In this document: positions 36,147 to 47,114 of the stretch, piece by piece
Position numbering within the stretch: position 1 is the first letter of the stretch
Layout of the letters: every line of letters begins with the position of its first letter
Assembly (NCBI RefSeq): GCF_041102775.1
Contig: NZ_JBGCUO010000001.1
Coordinates: 1,736,001-1,800,000 of the forward strand
Direction: 5' to 3'
Length of the DNA stretch: 64,000 bases
Source of the DNA: Alcanivorax sp. REN37
Lineage (GTDB): Bacteria > Pseudomonadota > Gammaproteobacteria > Pseudomonadales > Alcanivoracaceae
Notes under the pieces: model-generated
Databases searched by the model: none
What the model saw: the letters and a program-made list of their open reading frames with translations, nothing else
What the model was told of the DNA's origin: nothing
Position numbers and translations under genes: made by a program

Positions 36147-37607
36147 TCAGGGCACCGTCACCGGCGCTAGGGTCTCGACCTCCGCCTGCCGATAGTGGTA
36201 GCTGACCTGGCCGGCGCCCACCGACACATCCAGCCGCAATCGGCGCGGATCGGCTTCGGCAAGAATACCGACGCGGCTACTGCCGTCACGTAAACCCACG
36301 CGCACCAGTTTGCGCAGATGTTCACGATGCGGCACCGGTTGTGGCAGCGCCGCATCCGCCACCAGATCTACTACTGGCAGTGAAGTATCAGCCGCGCCGG
36401 TGACCGACCTTGGCAACAGCAACCGCTGGCCGGACTCGCGTCGCAGTCCTTGCAGGCCCTGCACGGTAACGAAATAGGTGATGTAGCCGCTACCCACTGG
36501 CACTTCGATTTGGACGCCGTCTTCCACCACACCGGTCAGCCGTCCGCGGCGGCCGTGGTGAGCGCCACCGATCACGGTCATGCGCTCGCCCTGCCATTGG
36601 GCCAGTTGCGCCAGCGTCACCGCCTGGTCTTCAGCGCGCCGCGGCGCCACCCGCGCCACATCACGCAGCACCTCAATGACAATGCCGGGGGAATGCACCT
36701 GCCAGCCGTCATCGCCACGCTGGAATGGCACCCGCCAGTACTCCTCGCGCCCGGAGTGTAAGGTCACTTTCGCCGCCGCTTCGCCACGTCCCTGCCGACG
36801 CCACAATTGCACGTGATCAATCTCCAGCGCCGCTAAACTGCCCACCGGCAGCTCCTGCGCCACCCGCTCGCGCAGCAGGTGGCGCAGCACTTCCTCGTGG
36901 TCGAACTGGGGATCGAAACGATCATCCTGGTAGCTGACTTCGCGCGTGTAGGCGGTGAAGCTGCCCGCCAACTGGGTGCCGCCGTCGGTGACCAACAACA
37001 TCCGCCCCATTAACCGGTCAGCACCAAATGGCGCCAACTCCAGCCGCAGCGCATAGCGCTGGTCAAAAATGCGTGTTTGACGCGGGGCCTGTGACGACTC
37101 ATGCCAGGCCAGATGCAGCTCCGGCGCCCCGGTTTCGGTGGCCAGCACGGTCATCCGCTGCCAGCTGTCCAATGGTCCCAGACGATCGCCGAGGTAGCCC
37201 CGCAACTCCAGCGGCGGCAGCAGGCCGCCGCCCTGCTGCACACTCAGCACGCCATCAATCAGCGTGACGCGGTCTGGCACAAAGCGTTGCCCTTGCAGCA
37301 CTCCGGATAGCGGTTGTTGCAGTTGCCCTTCCAACTGGCTCAGCGACGGCACCGCGCGCGTGGCGCTGCCCGGCAACAGGCGGTCCCCCACGGCGCCGAG
37401 CAACGCCACCAGCAACAACCACAGCCCAGCCACCCGCACCAGTGCCCACGGCCATAGCCGTGTCCAATGCTGCTGCACCTGCCCCATGGCCGCGCCCGGC
37501 AACAGGAACGCAAGCAGAGGGCGCCCCTCCTGCCAAGCACTGCGCATCAGCGCCACGGTACCCACCAAGGCCAATACTGCCCCAGCCAGCAGGACCAACT
37601 CCCACAT
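36147..37607 (-). CDS. Unrecognised membrane-anchored protein
   Basis: A 486-residue protein I do not recognise. Two N-terminal transmembrane helices (about 3-20, WELVLLAGAVLALVGTVAL, and about 52-74, WALVRVAGLWLLLVALLGAV) are followed by about 410 residues that look soluble, beta-rich and rich in Arg/Gln/Val, probably periplasmic. No enzyme motif, lipobox or repeat is obvious. The region GERMTVIGGAHHGRRGRLTG looks KOW-like (a small beta motif), but this is weak. It precedes gpsA with an 82-base gap and is divergent from the small acidic protein. Confidence 0.7.
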   Translation of the reverse strand: MWELVLLAGAVLALVGTVALMRSAWQEGRPLLAFLLPGAAMGQVQQHWTRLWPWALVRVAGLWLLLVALLGAVGDRLLPGSATRAVPSLSQLEGQLQQPLSGVLQGQRFVPDRVTLIDGVLSVQQGGGLLPPLELRGYLGDRLGPLDSWQRMTVLATETGAPELHLAWHESSQAPRQTRIFDQRYALRLELAPFGADRLMGRMLLVTDGGTQLAGSFTAYTREVSYQDDRFDPQFDHEEVLRHLLRERVAQELPVGSLAALEIDHVQLWRRQGRGEAAAKVTLHSGREEYWRVPFQRGDDGWQVHSPGIVIEVLRDVARVAPRRAEDQAVTLAQLAQWQGERMTVIGGAHHGRRGRLTGVVEDGVQIEVPVGSGYITYFVTVQGLQGLRRESGQRLLLPRSVTGAADTSLPVVDLVADAALPQPVPHREHLRKLVRVGLRDGSSRVGILAEADPRRLRLDVSVGAGQVSYHYRQAEVETLAPVTVP

Positions 37608-37944
37608 CCCCCGAACTCCTTGTCATCGTGTTCTGCTGTCTTACGCAGCCTGCACTCCACTGTACAAATCCAGCCGCATGGCGACCAGCGCGCACAGCCG
37701 TCCGTAGACACCACTCATGGCGCCGCGGCCACCTTCCGGGTCAATTTGAGAGCCGCCGCCGCATTCCGTCCAACAGCCTCCAAATAGACCTTGTTTAACC
37801 GGCACACCGACGGTATATAGGCGCTGTAGAGGCCGCAGTGGCCTCAGCCAGTGAACCGGCCCGTGCGCAAGCGAGGATCGGAGCCTGCCACGGGCGGTCT
37901 TGACGCGAACTCCAAAACGCAGTTGCAACACGGAGGAACCAGCC
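37608..37944. other. 337-base divergent gap, mostly leader of the small acidic gene
   Basis: There is no gene I can support. It separates the unknown membrane protein (minus) from the small acidic protein (plus). A promoter facing right lies at 37791-37819, leaving a leader of about 120 bases. No obvious long hairpin or riboswitch pattern is visible. Confidence 0.6.
37791..37819 (+). promoter_or_regulatory. Candidate promoter of the small acidic protein gene
   Basis: TTGTTT (37791-37796) and TATATA (37814-37819) are spaced by 17 bases on the plus strand. The region is otherwise GC-rich, so the AT pair stands out. Confidence 0.55.
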
Positions 37945-38187
37945 ATGACCCGCCGGCAAAACGAACGGGACTATGACGATGAATCGGAAGACGGAATCAT
38001 GAACGACGATATTGATTTCATTGAGGAAGAAAGCGACGACGACGCTGCCGAGGTGTCGCCCCGCGCACGTGCATTCAATCTGGATATGCGTCACCGCATC
38101 GAAGATCGCCTTGAGCAGCGCCGGTTGGCCAAAGAGCTCGGCGACTACGAGTTTTTTGATCTGGAAGACGACGACACGGTTCACTGA
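37945..38187 (+). CDS. Small acidic protein, PA3496-like family
   Basis: An 80-residue protein with strongly acidic ends and a basic amphipathic core helix (FNLDMRHRIEDRLEQRRLAKEL) ending DYEFFDLEDDD. The core resembles the short PA3496-type proteins of Pseudomonas, annotated as putative envelope-integrity proteins; the match is from memory and moderate. It lacks a signal peptide and membrane segment. GGAGGAACC precedes ATG 37945; the open extension from 37900 is not convincing. It has its own candidate promoter and terminator, and the role is unknown. Confidence 0.75.
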   Translation: MTRRQNERDYDDESEDGIMNDDIDFIEEESDDDAAEVSPRARAFNLDMRHRIEDRLEQRRLAKELGDYEFFDLEDDDTVH

Positions 38188-38226
38188 GCTGATGCCTGAC
38201 GTCCGGTGGCGTCGTCGTCCAGTCTG

Positions 38227-38256
38227 AAAAGCCGGCCCGGATGCTGGCTTTTTTTA
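38227..38256 (+). terminator. Terminator after the small acidic protein gene
   Basis: The stem AAAAGCCGGC pairs with GCTGGCTTTT (one G-U pair) and is followed by a T-run to 38256. It stands 40 bases after the stop at 38187. Confidence 0.8.
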
Positions 38257-38279
38257 TGCCCGCCCGTCGCAGCCGGGCA

Positions 38280-38306
38280 CAAAAAAACCGGCGCAAGGCC
38301 GGTTTT
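38280..38306 (-). terminator. Terminator after sucD
   Basis: A perfect 9-bp stem, AAAACCGGC with GCCGGTTTT and a five-base loop. On the minus strand it ends in seven T. It closes the sucABlpd-sucCD transcription unit 21 bases beyond the sucD stop. Confidence 0.88.
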
Positions 38307-38327
38307 CTTGTCGATCAGTGCCGAGGC

Positions 38328-39203
38328 TTACCAGCCAGTCAGCTCTTTCAGAGCCAGGCCGATTTGCGCCGGGTTGCGGGTGGTTTTCACACCAGCAGCT
38401 TCCAGCGCTGCAAACTTCTCATCTGCCGTGCCCTTGCCACCGGAAATGATCGCACCGGCGTGGCCCATGCGTTTGCCCGGAGGTGCAGTGACACCCGCGA
38501 TGTAGGACACCACCGGCTTGGTGACGTGTTCCTTGATGTAGGCCGCCGCTTCGTCCTCCGCGGTGCCGCCGATCTCGCCGACCATGATGATGGCTTCGGT
38601 CTTTGGATCGTTCTGGAACAGCTCCAGCGCGTCGATGAAAGTAGTGCCCGGAATCGGATCACCACCAATACCGATGCACGCGGACTGGCCGTAGCCGAGG
38701 GCGGTGGTCTGGTTCACGCACTCGTAGGTCAGGGTGCCAGAACGGGACACGATGCCGACTTTACCCGGCAAGTGAATGTGGCCCGGCATGATGCCGATCT
38801 TGCACTCACCCGGCACGATGATGCCCGGGCAGTTCGGACCGATCAGGCGAACGCCCCGCTTGTGCGACAGGTATTCCTTCACGAACAGCATGTCGATGGC
38901 AGGAATGCCTTCGGTGATGCAGACGATCAGCTCAATACCACCGTCGGCAGCTTCGATGATGGAGTCTTTACAGAAAGCAGCCGGAACGTAGATCACGGAA
39001 GCGGTGGCGCCGGTGGCGTCAACGGCTTCGCGCACGGTGTCGAACACCGGCAGGCCGAGGTGAGTTTGGCCACCCTTGCCCGGGGTCACACCGCCGACCA
39101 TCTTGGTGCCGTAGGCAATCGCCTGTTCGGAGTGGAAGGTGCCTTGTGCGCCGGTGAAGCCCTGGCAGATCACCTTGGTGTCTTTGTTGATCAGAATGCT
39201 CAC
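38328..39203 (-). CDS. sucD: Succinyl-CoA synthetase alpha subunit
   Basis: SucD carries the phosphohistidine of succinyl-CoA synthetase, which makes ATP/GTP and succinate from succinyl-CoA. The 291-residue protein has the CoA-binding [10 protein letters not shown] loop and the active-site histidine in [29 protein letters not shown] is also present. Length is canonical. Its start overlaps the sucC stop by four bases, so the subunits are co-translated. Confidence 0.98.
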   Translation of the reverse strand: MSILINKDTKVICQGFTGAQGTFHSEQAIAYGTKMVGGVTPGKGGQTHLGLPVFDTVREAVDATGATASVIYVPAAFCKDSIIEAADGGIELIVCITEGIPAIDMLFVKEYLSHKRGVRLIGPNCPGIIVPGECKIGIMPGHIHLPGKVGIVSRSGTLTYECVNQTTALGYGQSACIGIGGDPIPGTTFIDALELFQNDPKTEAIIMVGEIGGTAEDEAAAYIKEHVTKPVVSYIAGVTAPPGKRMGHAGAIISGGKGTADEKFAALEAAGVKTTRNPAQIGLALKELTGW

Positions 39204-40369
39204 GCTGCACCCCCGACTGCTTTCACGATCTGTTCCGCGGCATCTTCAAAGCCGGCTGCGGCAATCACGTTGAGACCGCTTTCAGCCAGTTTCTTGGCGC
39301 CGAGTTCTGCGTTGTTGCCTTCCAGACGCACCACCACCGGTACCTTGACACCCACGTCCTGCACCGCACCGATGATGCCGTCGGCAATCAGGTCGCAGCG
39401 CACGATGCCGCCGAAGATGTTAACCAGCACACCCTGCACCTTGTCGTCAGACAGGATGATCTTGAACGCCTCGGTGACGCGCTCTTTGGTAGCACCGCCG
39501 CCGACATCGAGGAAGTTGGCCGGGGCGCCGCCCTTGAGCTTGATGATGTCCATGGTGGCCATCGCCAGACCGGCACCGTTCACCATGCAACCGATGTTGC
39601 CGTCCAGCGCCACGTAGTTCAGTTCCCACTCGGCAGCACGGCGCTCACGCTCGTCTTCCTGGGAGGGATCGTCCATCGCTTTCAGTTCCGGATGGCGGTA
39701 CAGCGCAGAACCGTCGATGTTGATCTTGGCGTCGAGGCAATGCAGATTGCCTTCGTCGGTGACCACCAGCGGGTTTACTTCCAGCAGCGCCAGATCTTTC
39801 TCGACGAACAGCTTCGCCAGACCCAGGAAGATCTTCACGAACTGGTTCACCTGCGGGCCTTTCAGACCCAGCTTGAACGCCAGCTCACGACCCTGGAACG
39901 GCTGCGCGCCAACCAGCGGATCGATCTCTGCCTTGAGGATTTTTTCCGGGGTTTCCTCAGCGACCTTCTCGATGTCCACGCCACCTTCGGTGGACGCCAT
40001 GAACACCACACGCCGGGTAGCGCGGTCGAGGACAGCGCCCAGGTACAACTCGTTGGCGATATCCGTGCAGGTTTCAACCAGGATCTTGGAGACCGGCTGA
40101 CCGTGCTCGTCAGTTTGGAAGGTCACCAGACGCTGGCCCAGCCATTTCTTGGCAAACTCAGCAGCCGCTTCCGGTGAATCCACCAGTTTTACGCCACCGG
40201 CCTTGCCGCGGCCGCCCGCGTGGACCTGTGCTTTGACGACCCAACGGTCGCCTCCGATTTCTTTTGCCTTGGCCGCAACTTCTTCAGCGTTGTCACAGGC
40301 AAACCCTTTGGAGACCGGCAGCCCGTATTCGGCAAACAGCTGCTTGGCCTGGTATTCATGCAGGTTCAT
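39200..40369 (-). CDS. sucC: Succinyl-CoA synthetase beta subunit
   Basis: SucC is the ATP-grasp subunit that binds the nucleotide and succinate. The 389-residue protein begins [19 protein letters not shown], shows [20 protein letters not shown] (nucleotide-binding), a [14 protein letters not shown] block and the [14 protein letters not shown] loop. Length is standard. It lies 67 bases after lpd and overlaps sucD. Confidence 0.98.
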   Translation of the reverse strand: MNLHEYQAKQLFAEYGLPVSKGFACDNAEEVAAKAKEIGGDRWVVKAQVHAGGRGKAGGVKLVDSPEAAAEFAKKWLGQRLVTFQTDEHGQPVSKILVETCTDIANELYLGAVLDRATRRVVFMASTEGGVDIEKVAEETPEKILKAEIDPLVGAQPFQGRELAFKLGLKGPQVNQFVKIFLGLAKLFVEKDLALLEVNPLVVTDEGNLHCLDAKINIDGSALYRHPELKAMDDPSQEDERERRAAEWELNYVALDGNIGCMVNGAGLAMATMDIIKLKGGAPANFLDVGGGATKERVTEAFKIILSDDKVQGVLVNIFGGIVRCDLIADGIIGAVQDVGVKVPVVVRLEGNNAELGAKKLAESGLNVIAAAGFEDAAEQIVKAVGGAA

Positions 40370-40436
40370 GTGCAGTTTCCGCTCAACATCAACAACAACA
40401 GGGCAGGCCTGTCAGCTCAGGCCCGCCCTCCCCTGG

Positions 40437-41885
<1,449 letters not shown>

Positions 41886-41917
41886 CTATCTTTACGCGGG
41901 CGGCCCGCTGAACTCGA

Positions 41918-43138
41918 TCAGATATCGAGCAGCAGACGCGCCGGGTCTTCGATGAAGTTCTTCACCGCCACCAGGAATTGCACCGCTTCCTTGCCATCGA
42001 TCAGACGGTGGTCGTAGGACAGCGCCAAGTACATCATCGGCAGGATCTCAACCTTGCCGTCCACCGCCATCGGGCGCTCCTGAATCTTGTGCATGCCGAG
42101 GATCGCGGTCTGCGGCGGGTTCAAGATTGGCGTCGACAGCAATGACCCGAAGATGCCGCCGTTGGAGATGGTGAAGGTGCCACCGGTCATGTCTTCGATC
42201 GACAGTTTGCCGTCGCGGGCTTTGCTGCCGTACTCGATGATCTGCGACTCCACTTCTGCCAGCCCCTTGAGATCAGCGTCGCGCAGGATCGGCACCACCA
42301 GCCCGCGCTCGGTGGACACCGCCACGCCGACGTCGTAGTAGCCGTGGTAGACAATGTCGTCACCGTCGATGGAGGCGTTCACCGCCGGGAAGCGCTTCAG
42401 TGCTTCCACACAGGCGCGCACAAAGAAGCTCATGAAACCCAGACGCACGCCGTGGGCCTTCTCGAACGCCGACTGGTAGTCCTTACGCATCTGCATAATC
42501 GGCTTCATGTTCACTTCGTTGAAGGTAGTGAGCATGGCCGAGTTGTGCTGGGCATCGAGCAAACGCTCAGCAACGCGCTTGCGCAGACGGGTCATCGGCA
42601 CCCGGCGCTCTTCGCGATCCCCCGGCGCAGCCGGGGCTGCTGCGGCGGCTGCCGCTGCCGGACTCTGGCCGGCCGGAGCCGCAGCACCGCGCTGCTCAAC
42701 CGCCTGGGCCACATCCTGAGGAGTAATACGACCGCCCTTGCCAGACCCCGTCACCGCAGCCGCATCAACTCCCGCGGCACTCATTGCTTTGCGTGCCGCC
42801 GGACCCGCCGCTGCCGGAGTGCCGGTGGACGCCGCCGGTGCCTCTTGCGCAGCCGGCTGCTCGGCCGCTGGTGCTGCCGCGGCCGGCGCCGCTGCGGCGC
42901 CGCCCTCTTCGAGGTAGCCCAGTAGTTCCTGGCTTTCGATGGTCTCATCCTCGCCTTTGAGGATTTTGCCCATCACGCCGTCGGCCATGGCCACGACTTC
43001 GAGGACAACTTTGTCGGTTTCAATGTCTACCAGCAGGTCGTCGCGCTTGACCGCATCACCTTCCTTTTTGTGCCAGGTGGCGATGGTGCCGTCCGCAACG
43101 GATTCCGGGAATTGTGGCGCTTTGATTTCAATAGCCAT
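41918..43138 (-). CDS. sucB: 2-oxoglutarate dehydrogenase E2, dihydrolipoyl succinyltransferase
   Basis: SucB is the core of the 2-oxoglutarate dehydrogenase complex and transfers succinyl groups to CoA. The 406-residue protein has one lipoyl domain (residues about 1-78; lipoylated Lys in [11 protein letters not shown]), an Ala/Pro-rich linker, a peripheral subunit-binding domain (about 112-147) and the acyltransferase domain with the active site [13 protein letters not shown]. Architecture and length are typical. The linker is unusually alanine-rich. It lies between sucA and lpd with short gaps. Confidence 0.97.
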   Translation of the reverse strand: MAIEIKAPQFPESVADGTIATWHKKEGDAVKRDDLLVDIETDKVVLEVVAMADGVMGKILKGEDETIESQELLGYLEEGGAAAAPAAAAPAAEQPAAQEAPAASTGTPAAAGPAARKAMSAAGVDAAAVTGSGKGGRITPQDVAQAVEQRGAAAPAGQSPAAAAAAAAPAAPGDREERRVPMTRLRKRVAERLLDAQHNSAMLTTFNEVNMKPIMQMRKDYQSAFEKAHGVRLGFMSFFVRACVEALKRFPAVNASIDGDDIVYHGYYDVGVAVSTERGLVVPILRDADLKGLAEVESQIIEYGSKARDGKLSIEDMTGGTFTISNGGIFGSLLSTPILNPPQTAILGMHKIQERPMAVDGKVEILPMMYLALSYDHRLIDGKEAVQFLVAVKNFIEDPARLLLDI

Positions 43139-43178
43139 GATCTGCCCTTAATTCTCTAGTGATGTTCCTGGTTTCTGC

Positions 43179-46016
43179 TTACTGGACGGTAAACGCGTCC
43201 TGCACCAACTGCTCTTGCTGTGCCACGTGCTCGGACATCAGCCCCGCTGCCGGTGCGGCCGCAGCCACCCGGCCAGCGTAACGCAGCATCAATGACGGTT
43301 TGAGTCGCTGCACCACATTGCGCATGTGGTGTTGGCTGCAGTACCAAGCGCCTTGGTTCATCGGCTCTTCCTGGCACCACACCACCGTCTCAATATTGGT
43401 GTAGGCGCTGATGATTTCGTACAGACGCTCTTCCGGGAACGGGTACAGCTGTTCGATCCGCACGATGGCGGTATCGGTGCGTTCCTCTGCTTCGCGCTTC
43501 TCAAGCAGGTCGTAATAGACCTTGCCACTGCACAGAATCAGACGTTTCACTGCCTTCGGATCGAGGTTCTCGACCTCGCCCAACACCGTTTCGAAACGGC
43601 CGTCGGACAGCTGTTCAAGACTGGATACCGCACGCTTGTGACGCAGTAGGCTCTTCGGACTCATGATCACCAGCGGCTTGCGCAGCGGGCGCAGGGCCTG
43701 GCGACGCAGCAGGTGGAAGATCTGCGCCGGCGTGCTCGGCACACACACCTGCAGGTTGTGCTCAGCGCACAATTGCAGGAAGCGTTCCAGACGGGCTGAT
43801 GAGTGCTCTGGTCCCTGCCCTTCATAACCGTGCGGCAGCAGCAACGTCAGGCCACACAGACGGCCCCACTTGGATTCGCCCGAGGACATGAATTGGTCGA
43901 TCACCACCTGGGCCCCGTTGGCGAAATCGCCGAACTGCGCTTCCCAGATGATCAGCGACTTCGGTGTGGTGGTGGCATAACCGTATTCAAATGCCAGCAC
44001 CGCTTCTTCCGACAGCAGCGAATCATAGATCTCAAACGGCGGCTGCTCGGCAGACAGATCCTGCAGCGGCACATAGGCCTCGCCGTTCTTCTGGTTATAG
44101 AGGATCGCGTGGCGATGGGAGAACGTACCACGCCCCACATCCTGCCCGGTCAGGCGCACAGGGAAGCCCTGCTCCAACAAGGTGGCGTAGGCCAGCGTTT
44201 CACCGTAGCCCCAGTTGATCGGCATGGCGCCGGCGGTCATTTTGTTGCGATCTTCGAGGATCTTCTTGACCTGGCGTTGGGCCACAAAGCCTTCCGGCAA
44301 GGTCTCAAGCCGAGTGGCCAGTGCCTGCAGCTCTTTGAGTGGATAAGTGGTGTCCCAATCGTCGACCACGTCGTGGCCCACATAGGGCGCCCAATCCACG
44401 AACAGTGCTTTGTTCGGCTCGCGCACCAGTGCTTTCACCACGTGCAGGCCCTGGTCGAGCATGCTGCGGTATTCCTCCGCCATCTCGTCGCTCTCTTGCT
44501 CGCTGAGCACGCCATCCTTGATCAGGCGCTCGGCATAGAGAGTACGGGTGGTCGGCAGTGCTTTGATCTTCTGGTACATCAACGGCTGGGTCGCGGACGG
44601 CTCATCCGCTTCGTTATGGCCCAGACGGCGGTAGCAGATCAGGTCGATCACCACGTCTTTCTTGAACTGCATGCGGTAGTCGATCGCCAACTGGGTGACA
44701 AAGAACACCGCTTCGGGATCGTCGCCGTTGACGTGGAAAATCGGCGCTTGGACCATTTTCGCCACGTCAGTGCAGTACTCGGTGGAGCGGGCATCATCAC
44801 GACGGCTAGTGGTAAAACCGACTTGGTTGTTGATGATCACATGCAGCGTACCGCCGGTTTTGAAACCGCGGGTCTGTGACATCTGGAAGGTTTCCATCAC
44901 TACGCCCTGGCCCGCAAAGGCCGCGTCGCCATGGATGGCCAATGGGATCACCTGATCGCCCTGCCCGTCACCCCGACGGTCTTGGCGGGCCCGTACCGAG
45001 CCTTCCACTACCGGTGACACAATCTCCAAGTGCGAGGGGTTGAACGCCATCGCCAAGTGCACTTCGCCGCCCGGCGTCTGCACATTGGAGGAAAAGCCTT
45101 GGTGGTATTTCACGTCACCGGAGCCCTTCTGCACAAAGCCCTTGCCTTCGAACTCGCCGAACAGGTCAGCGGGGCTTTTGCCGAGGGTGTTCACCAGCAT
45201 GTTCAGGCGGCCACGGTGGGCCATGCCGATGACGATTTCCTTCACGCCGTAGCTGCCGCCGCGCTGGATGATTTCATCCACCAACGGAATCAGCGACTCA
45301 CCGCCTTCGAGGCCGAAACGCTTGGTGCCCGGGTAACGGGAACCCAAATACTTTTCCAGGCCTTCGGCAGCGGTCAAGCGCTCAAGGATGTGCTTGCGGA
45401 TATCAGCACTGAATTGGGGGTGGCTGCGCACAGTTTCCAAACGTTGCTGGATCCAGCGCTTTTCAGCGGTGTTGACGATGTGCATGTACTCGGCGCCGAC
45501 GCTGGCACAGTAAGTACGTTGCAGACAATCAACGATTTCACGCAGCGTAGCTTCCGGCTTGCCGAGGAACAGGTTGCCGGTTTGGAACACGGTGTCCATG
45601 TCGGCGGCACTGAGTCCATGGTGGGCCAGCTCCAGATCTACCACTTCCTCGCGTTCCATCTGGCCCAGCGGGTCCAGCTTGGCCACCTGATGGCCACGGT
45701 TGCGGTAAGCAGCGATAAGATGGAGCACCCGCACCTGGCGGCGCTCATGCTCGGAGCTGACAGTGCCGGCGCTGACTTTCTGCACACGCGATTTGTTCTT
45801 CGCTTGCAGCAGGAAGTACTCGCGCACGTTGCGATGAGGTTGGTCGGATTCAACCGATCCGGCTACTGCGGGGAGTTTCTCGAAGTAGGCGCGCCAGTCT
45901 TCTGGCACAGAGTTGGGATCAGTGAGATAGGATTCATACAGTTCATCAACGTAAGCCGAATTGCTTCCACTCAGAGGGGAAGAGGCCCACTGCCGCTGCA
46001 TGGAACTGTCTTGCAT
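43179..46016 (-). CDS. sucA: 2-oxoglutarate dehydrogenase E1
   Basis: SucA is the thiamine-diphosphate decarboxylase of the complex, converting 2-oxoglutarate and transferring the succinyl group to SucB. The 945-residue protein starts MQDSSMQRQWASSPLSGSNS, has the IGMAHRGRLNMLVNTLGK block, the ThDP-binding IHGDAAFAGQGVVMETFQM region and the FKKDVVIDLICYRRLGHNEADEP block, all family-typical. The ATG 46016 has AAGGA eight bases upstream. It heads its own transcription unit after a 360-base leader with hairpins. Confidence 0.98.
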   Translation of the reverse strand: MQDSSMQRQWASSPLSGSNSAYVDELYESYLTDPNSVPEDWRAYFEKLPAVAGSVESDQPHRNVREYFLLQAKNKSRVQKVSAGTVSSEHERRQVRVLHLIAAYRNRGHQVAKLDPLGQMEREEVVDLELAHHGLSAADMDTVFQTGNLFLGKPEATLREIVDCLQRTYCASVGAEYMHIVNTAEKRWIQQRLETVRSHPQFSADIRKHILERLTAAEGLEKYLGSRYPGTKRFGLEGGESLIPLVDEIIQRGGSYGVKEIVIGMAHRGRLNMLVNTLGKSPADLFGEFEGKGFVQKGSGDVKYHQGFSSNVQTPGGEVHLAMAFNPSHLEIVSPVVEGSVRARQDRRGDGQGDQVIPLAIHGDAAFAGQGVVMETFQMSQTRGFKTGGTLHVIINNQVGFTTSRRDDARSTEYCTDVAKMVQAPIFHVNGDDPEAVFFVTQLAIDYRMQFKKDVVIDLICYRRLGHNEADEPSATQPLMYQKIKALPTTRTLYAERLIKDGVLSEQESDEMAEEYRSMLDQGLHVVKALVREPNKALFVDWAPYVGHDVVDDWDTTYPLKELQALATRLETLPEGFVAQRQVKKILEDRNKMTAGAMPINWGYGETLAYATLLEQGFPVRLTGQDVGRGTFSHRHAILYNQKNGEAYVPLQDLSAEQPPFEIYDSLLSEEAVLAFEYGYATTTPKSLIIWEAQFGDFANGAQVVIDQFMSSGESKWGRLCGLTLLLPHGYEGQGPEHSSARLERFLQLCAEHNLQVCVPSTPAQIFHLLRRQALRPLRKPLVIMSPKSLLRHKRAVSSLEQLSDGRFETVLGEVENLDPKAVKRLILCSGKVYYDLLEKREAEERTDTAIVRIEQLYPFPEERLYEIISAYTNIETVVWCQEEPMNQGAWYCSQHHMRNVVQRLKPSLMLRYAGRVAAAAPAAGLMSEHVAQQEQLVQDAFTVQ

Positions 46017-46376
46017 CGTGTCGTTCCTTCTCGGGAGGTTTGGTAAAGGTCCCCTGCCAAAAGGATCGCAAGGGGATCGCCCATTTCCGCAGTTAAATTA
46101 CAGAGCCGGCGCTTTGTAAGCGCCGTCTCTCCCGATACATTTTTAGCTCGGGGGATGTCCCCGAATCGCGTTCTAGTCTAGCCCCTCCGTCTCACGATTG
46201 TTAGACGTGAGTGGCAAATAATTTGACAAAACGGCCGCTTTTCCATAAATCGGCACGGGCCCGCAGACCGATCGGTCACGAAACCATCAATATTCCCGAA
46301 CGCGATTCGGACTCTACCCCTTATGGGGACGTTCCGAGCAAAAAAAAGGCGACCCGTGGGCCGCCTTTTCTTCTTT
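46017..46376 (-). other. 360-base sdhB-sucA gap with structured sucA leader
   Basis: There is no gene I can support. On the minus strand it holds the sdhB terminator (46340-46370), then the sucA upstream region. Two hairpins lie in it: an almost perfect 13-bp stem, AGAG then CGGCGCTT (46102-46114), pairing with 46118-46130 around a TGT loop, and TCGGGG (46150-46155) pairing with CCCCGA (46161-46166). A CTCACG/CGTGAG dyad lies at about 46191-46211. I could not fix a convincing promoter. Confidence 0.6.
46340..46370 (-). terminator. Terminator after sdhB
   Basis: An 8-bp stem, AAAAGGCG (46344-46351) with CGCCTTTT (46362-46369), is extended by CCC/GGG inside. On the minus strand it ends in seven T. 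It separates sdhCDAB from sucA and implies that sucA has its own promoter or depends on readthrough. Confidence 0.85.
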
Positions 46377-47099
46377 TTACACTGCTCTATCCAACAACAT
46401 AGAACGGATGTTACCGATTGCCCGTGTGGGGTTGAGACCCTTGGGGCAGACGCTTACACAGTTCATGATGCCGCGGCAGCGGAACAGCGAGAACGGGTCG
46501 TCCAGCTTTGCCAGACGCTCACTGCGTGCGGTATCGCGACTGTCCGCCAGGAAGCGGTAGGACTGCAGCAACGCCGCCGGACCGAGGAACTTGTCCGGAT
46601 TCCACCAGAATGACGGGCAGCTGGTGGAGCAGCAGGCACACAGGATGCACTCGTAAAGACCGTCGATTTTCTCGCGCTCTTCCGGTGACTGCAGACGCTC
46701 GATGGCCGGAGCCGGGGTGTCGTTGATCAGGTACGGCTGCACCTTCTCGTACTGGTTGTAGAACATGGTCATGTCCACCACCAGGTCACGAATCACCGGC
46801 AGACCCGGCAGCGGGCGAATCACCAGCTTTTTCTTGCCTTCCAAGATGCCCGGCGCCACGTTCGACAGCGAGGTGACACAGGCCAAGCCGTTCTTGCCGT
46901 TCATGTTCATGCCGTCGGAGCCACACACCCCTTCACGGCAGGAGCGACGGTAAGCCAGCGACTCATCCTGCTCTTTCACCAGTGCCAGTACGTCCAGCAC
47001 CATCACATCTTTGCCCTGGGTATCGACCTCGTAATCCTGCATGTAGGGTTCGCGGTCGGTCTCAGGATTGTATCGATAGATACTTACTTTAATCGTCAT
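46377..47099 (-). CDS. sdhB: Succinate dehydrogenase iron-sulfur subunit
   Basis: SdhB passes electrons from the SdhA flavin to ubiquinone via three Fe-S clusters. The 240-residue protein has the 2Fe-2S cysteines in SCREGVCGSDGMNMNGKNGLAC, then CILCACCSTSCPSFWWNP for the 4Fe-4S cluster and CRGIMNCVSVCPKGLNP for the 3Fe-4S/4Fe-4S pair. Length and order are standard. It is the last gene of sdhCDAB, 15 bases from sdhA, followed by a terminator. Confidence 0.98.
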   Translation of the reverse strand: MTIKVSIYRYNPETDREPYMQDYEVDTQGKDVMVLDVLALVKEQDESLAYRRSCREGVCGSDGMNMNGKNGLACVTSLSNVAPGILEGKKKLVIRPLPGLPVIRDLVVDMTMFYNQYEKVQPYLINDTPAPAIERLQSPEEREKIDGLYECILCACCSTSCPSFWWNPDKFLGPAALLQSYRFLADSRDTARSERLAKLDDPFSLFRCRGIMNCVSVCPKGLNPTRAIGNIRSMLLDRAV

Positions 47100-47114
47100 G
47101 ATCCTGATCTCCGC

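Noticed and set aside
46223-46251. Plus-strand TTGACA with a TAAATC 17 bases later
   Set aside because: It faces into the 3' end of sdhB, with no plus-strand gene to serve, and the -10 is poor.
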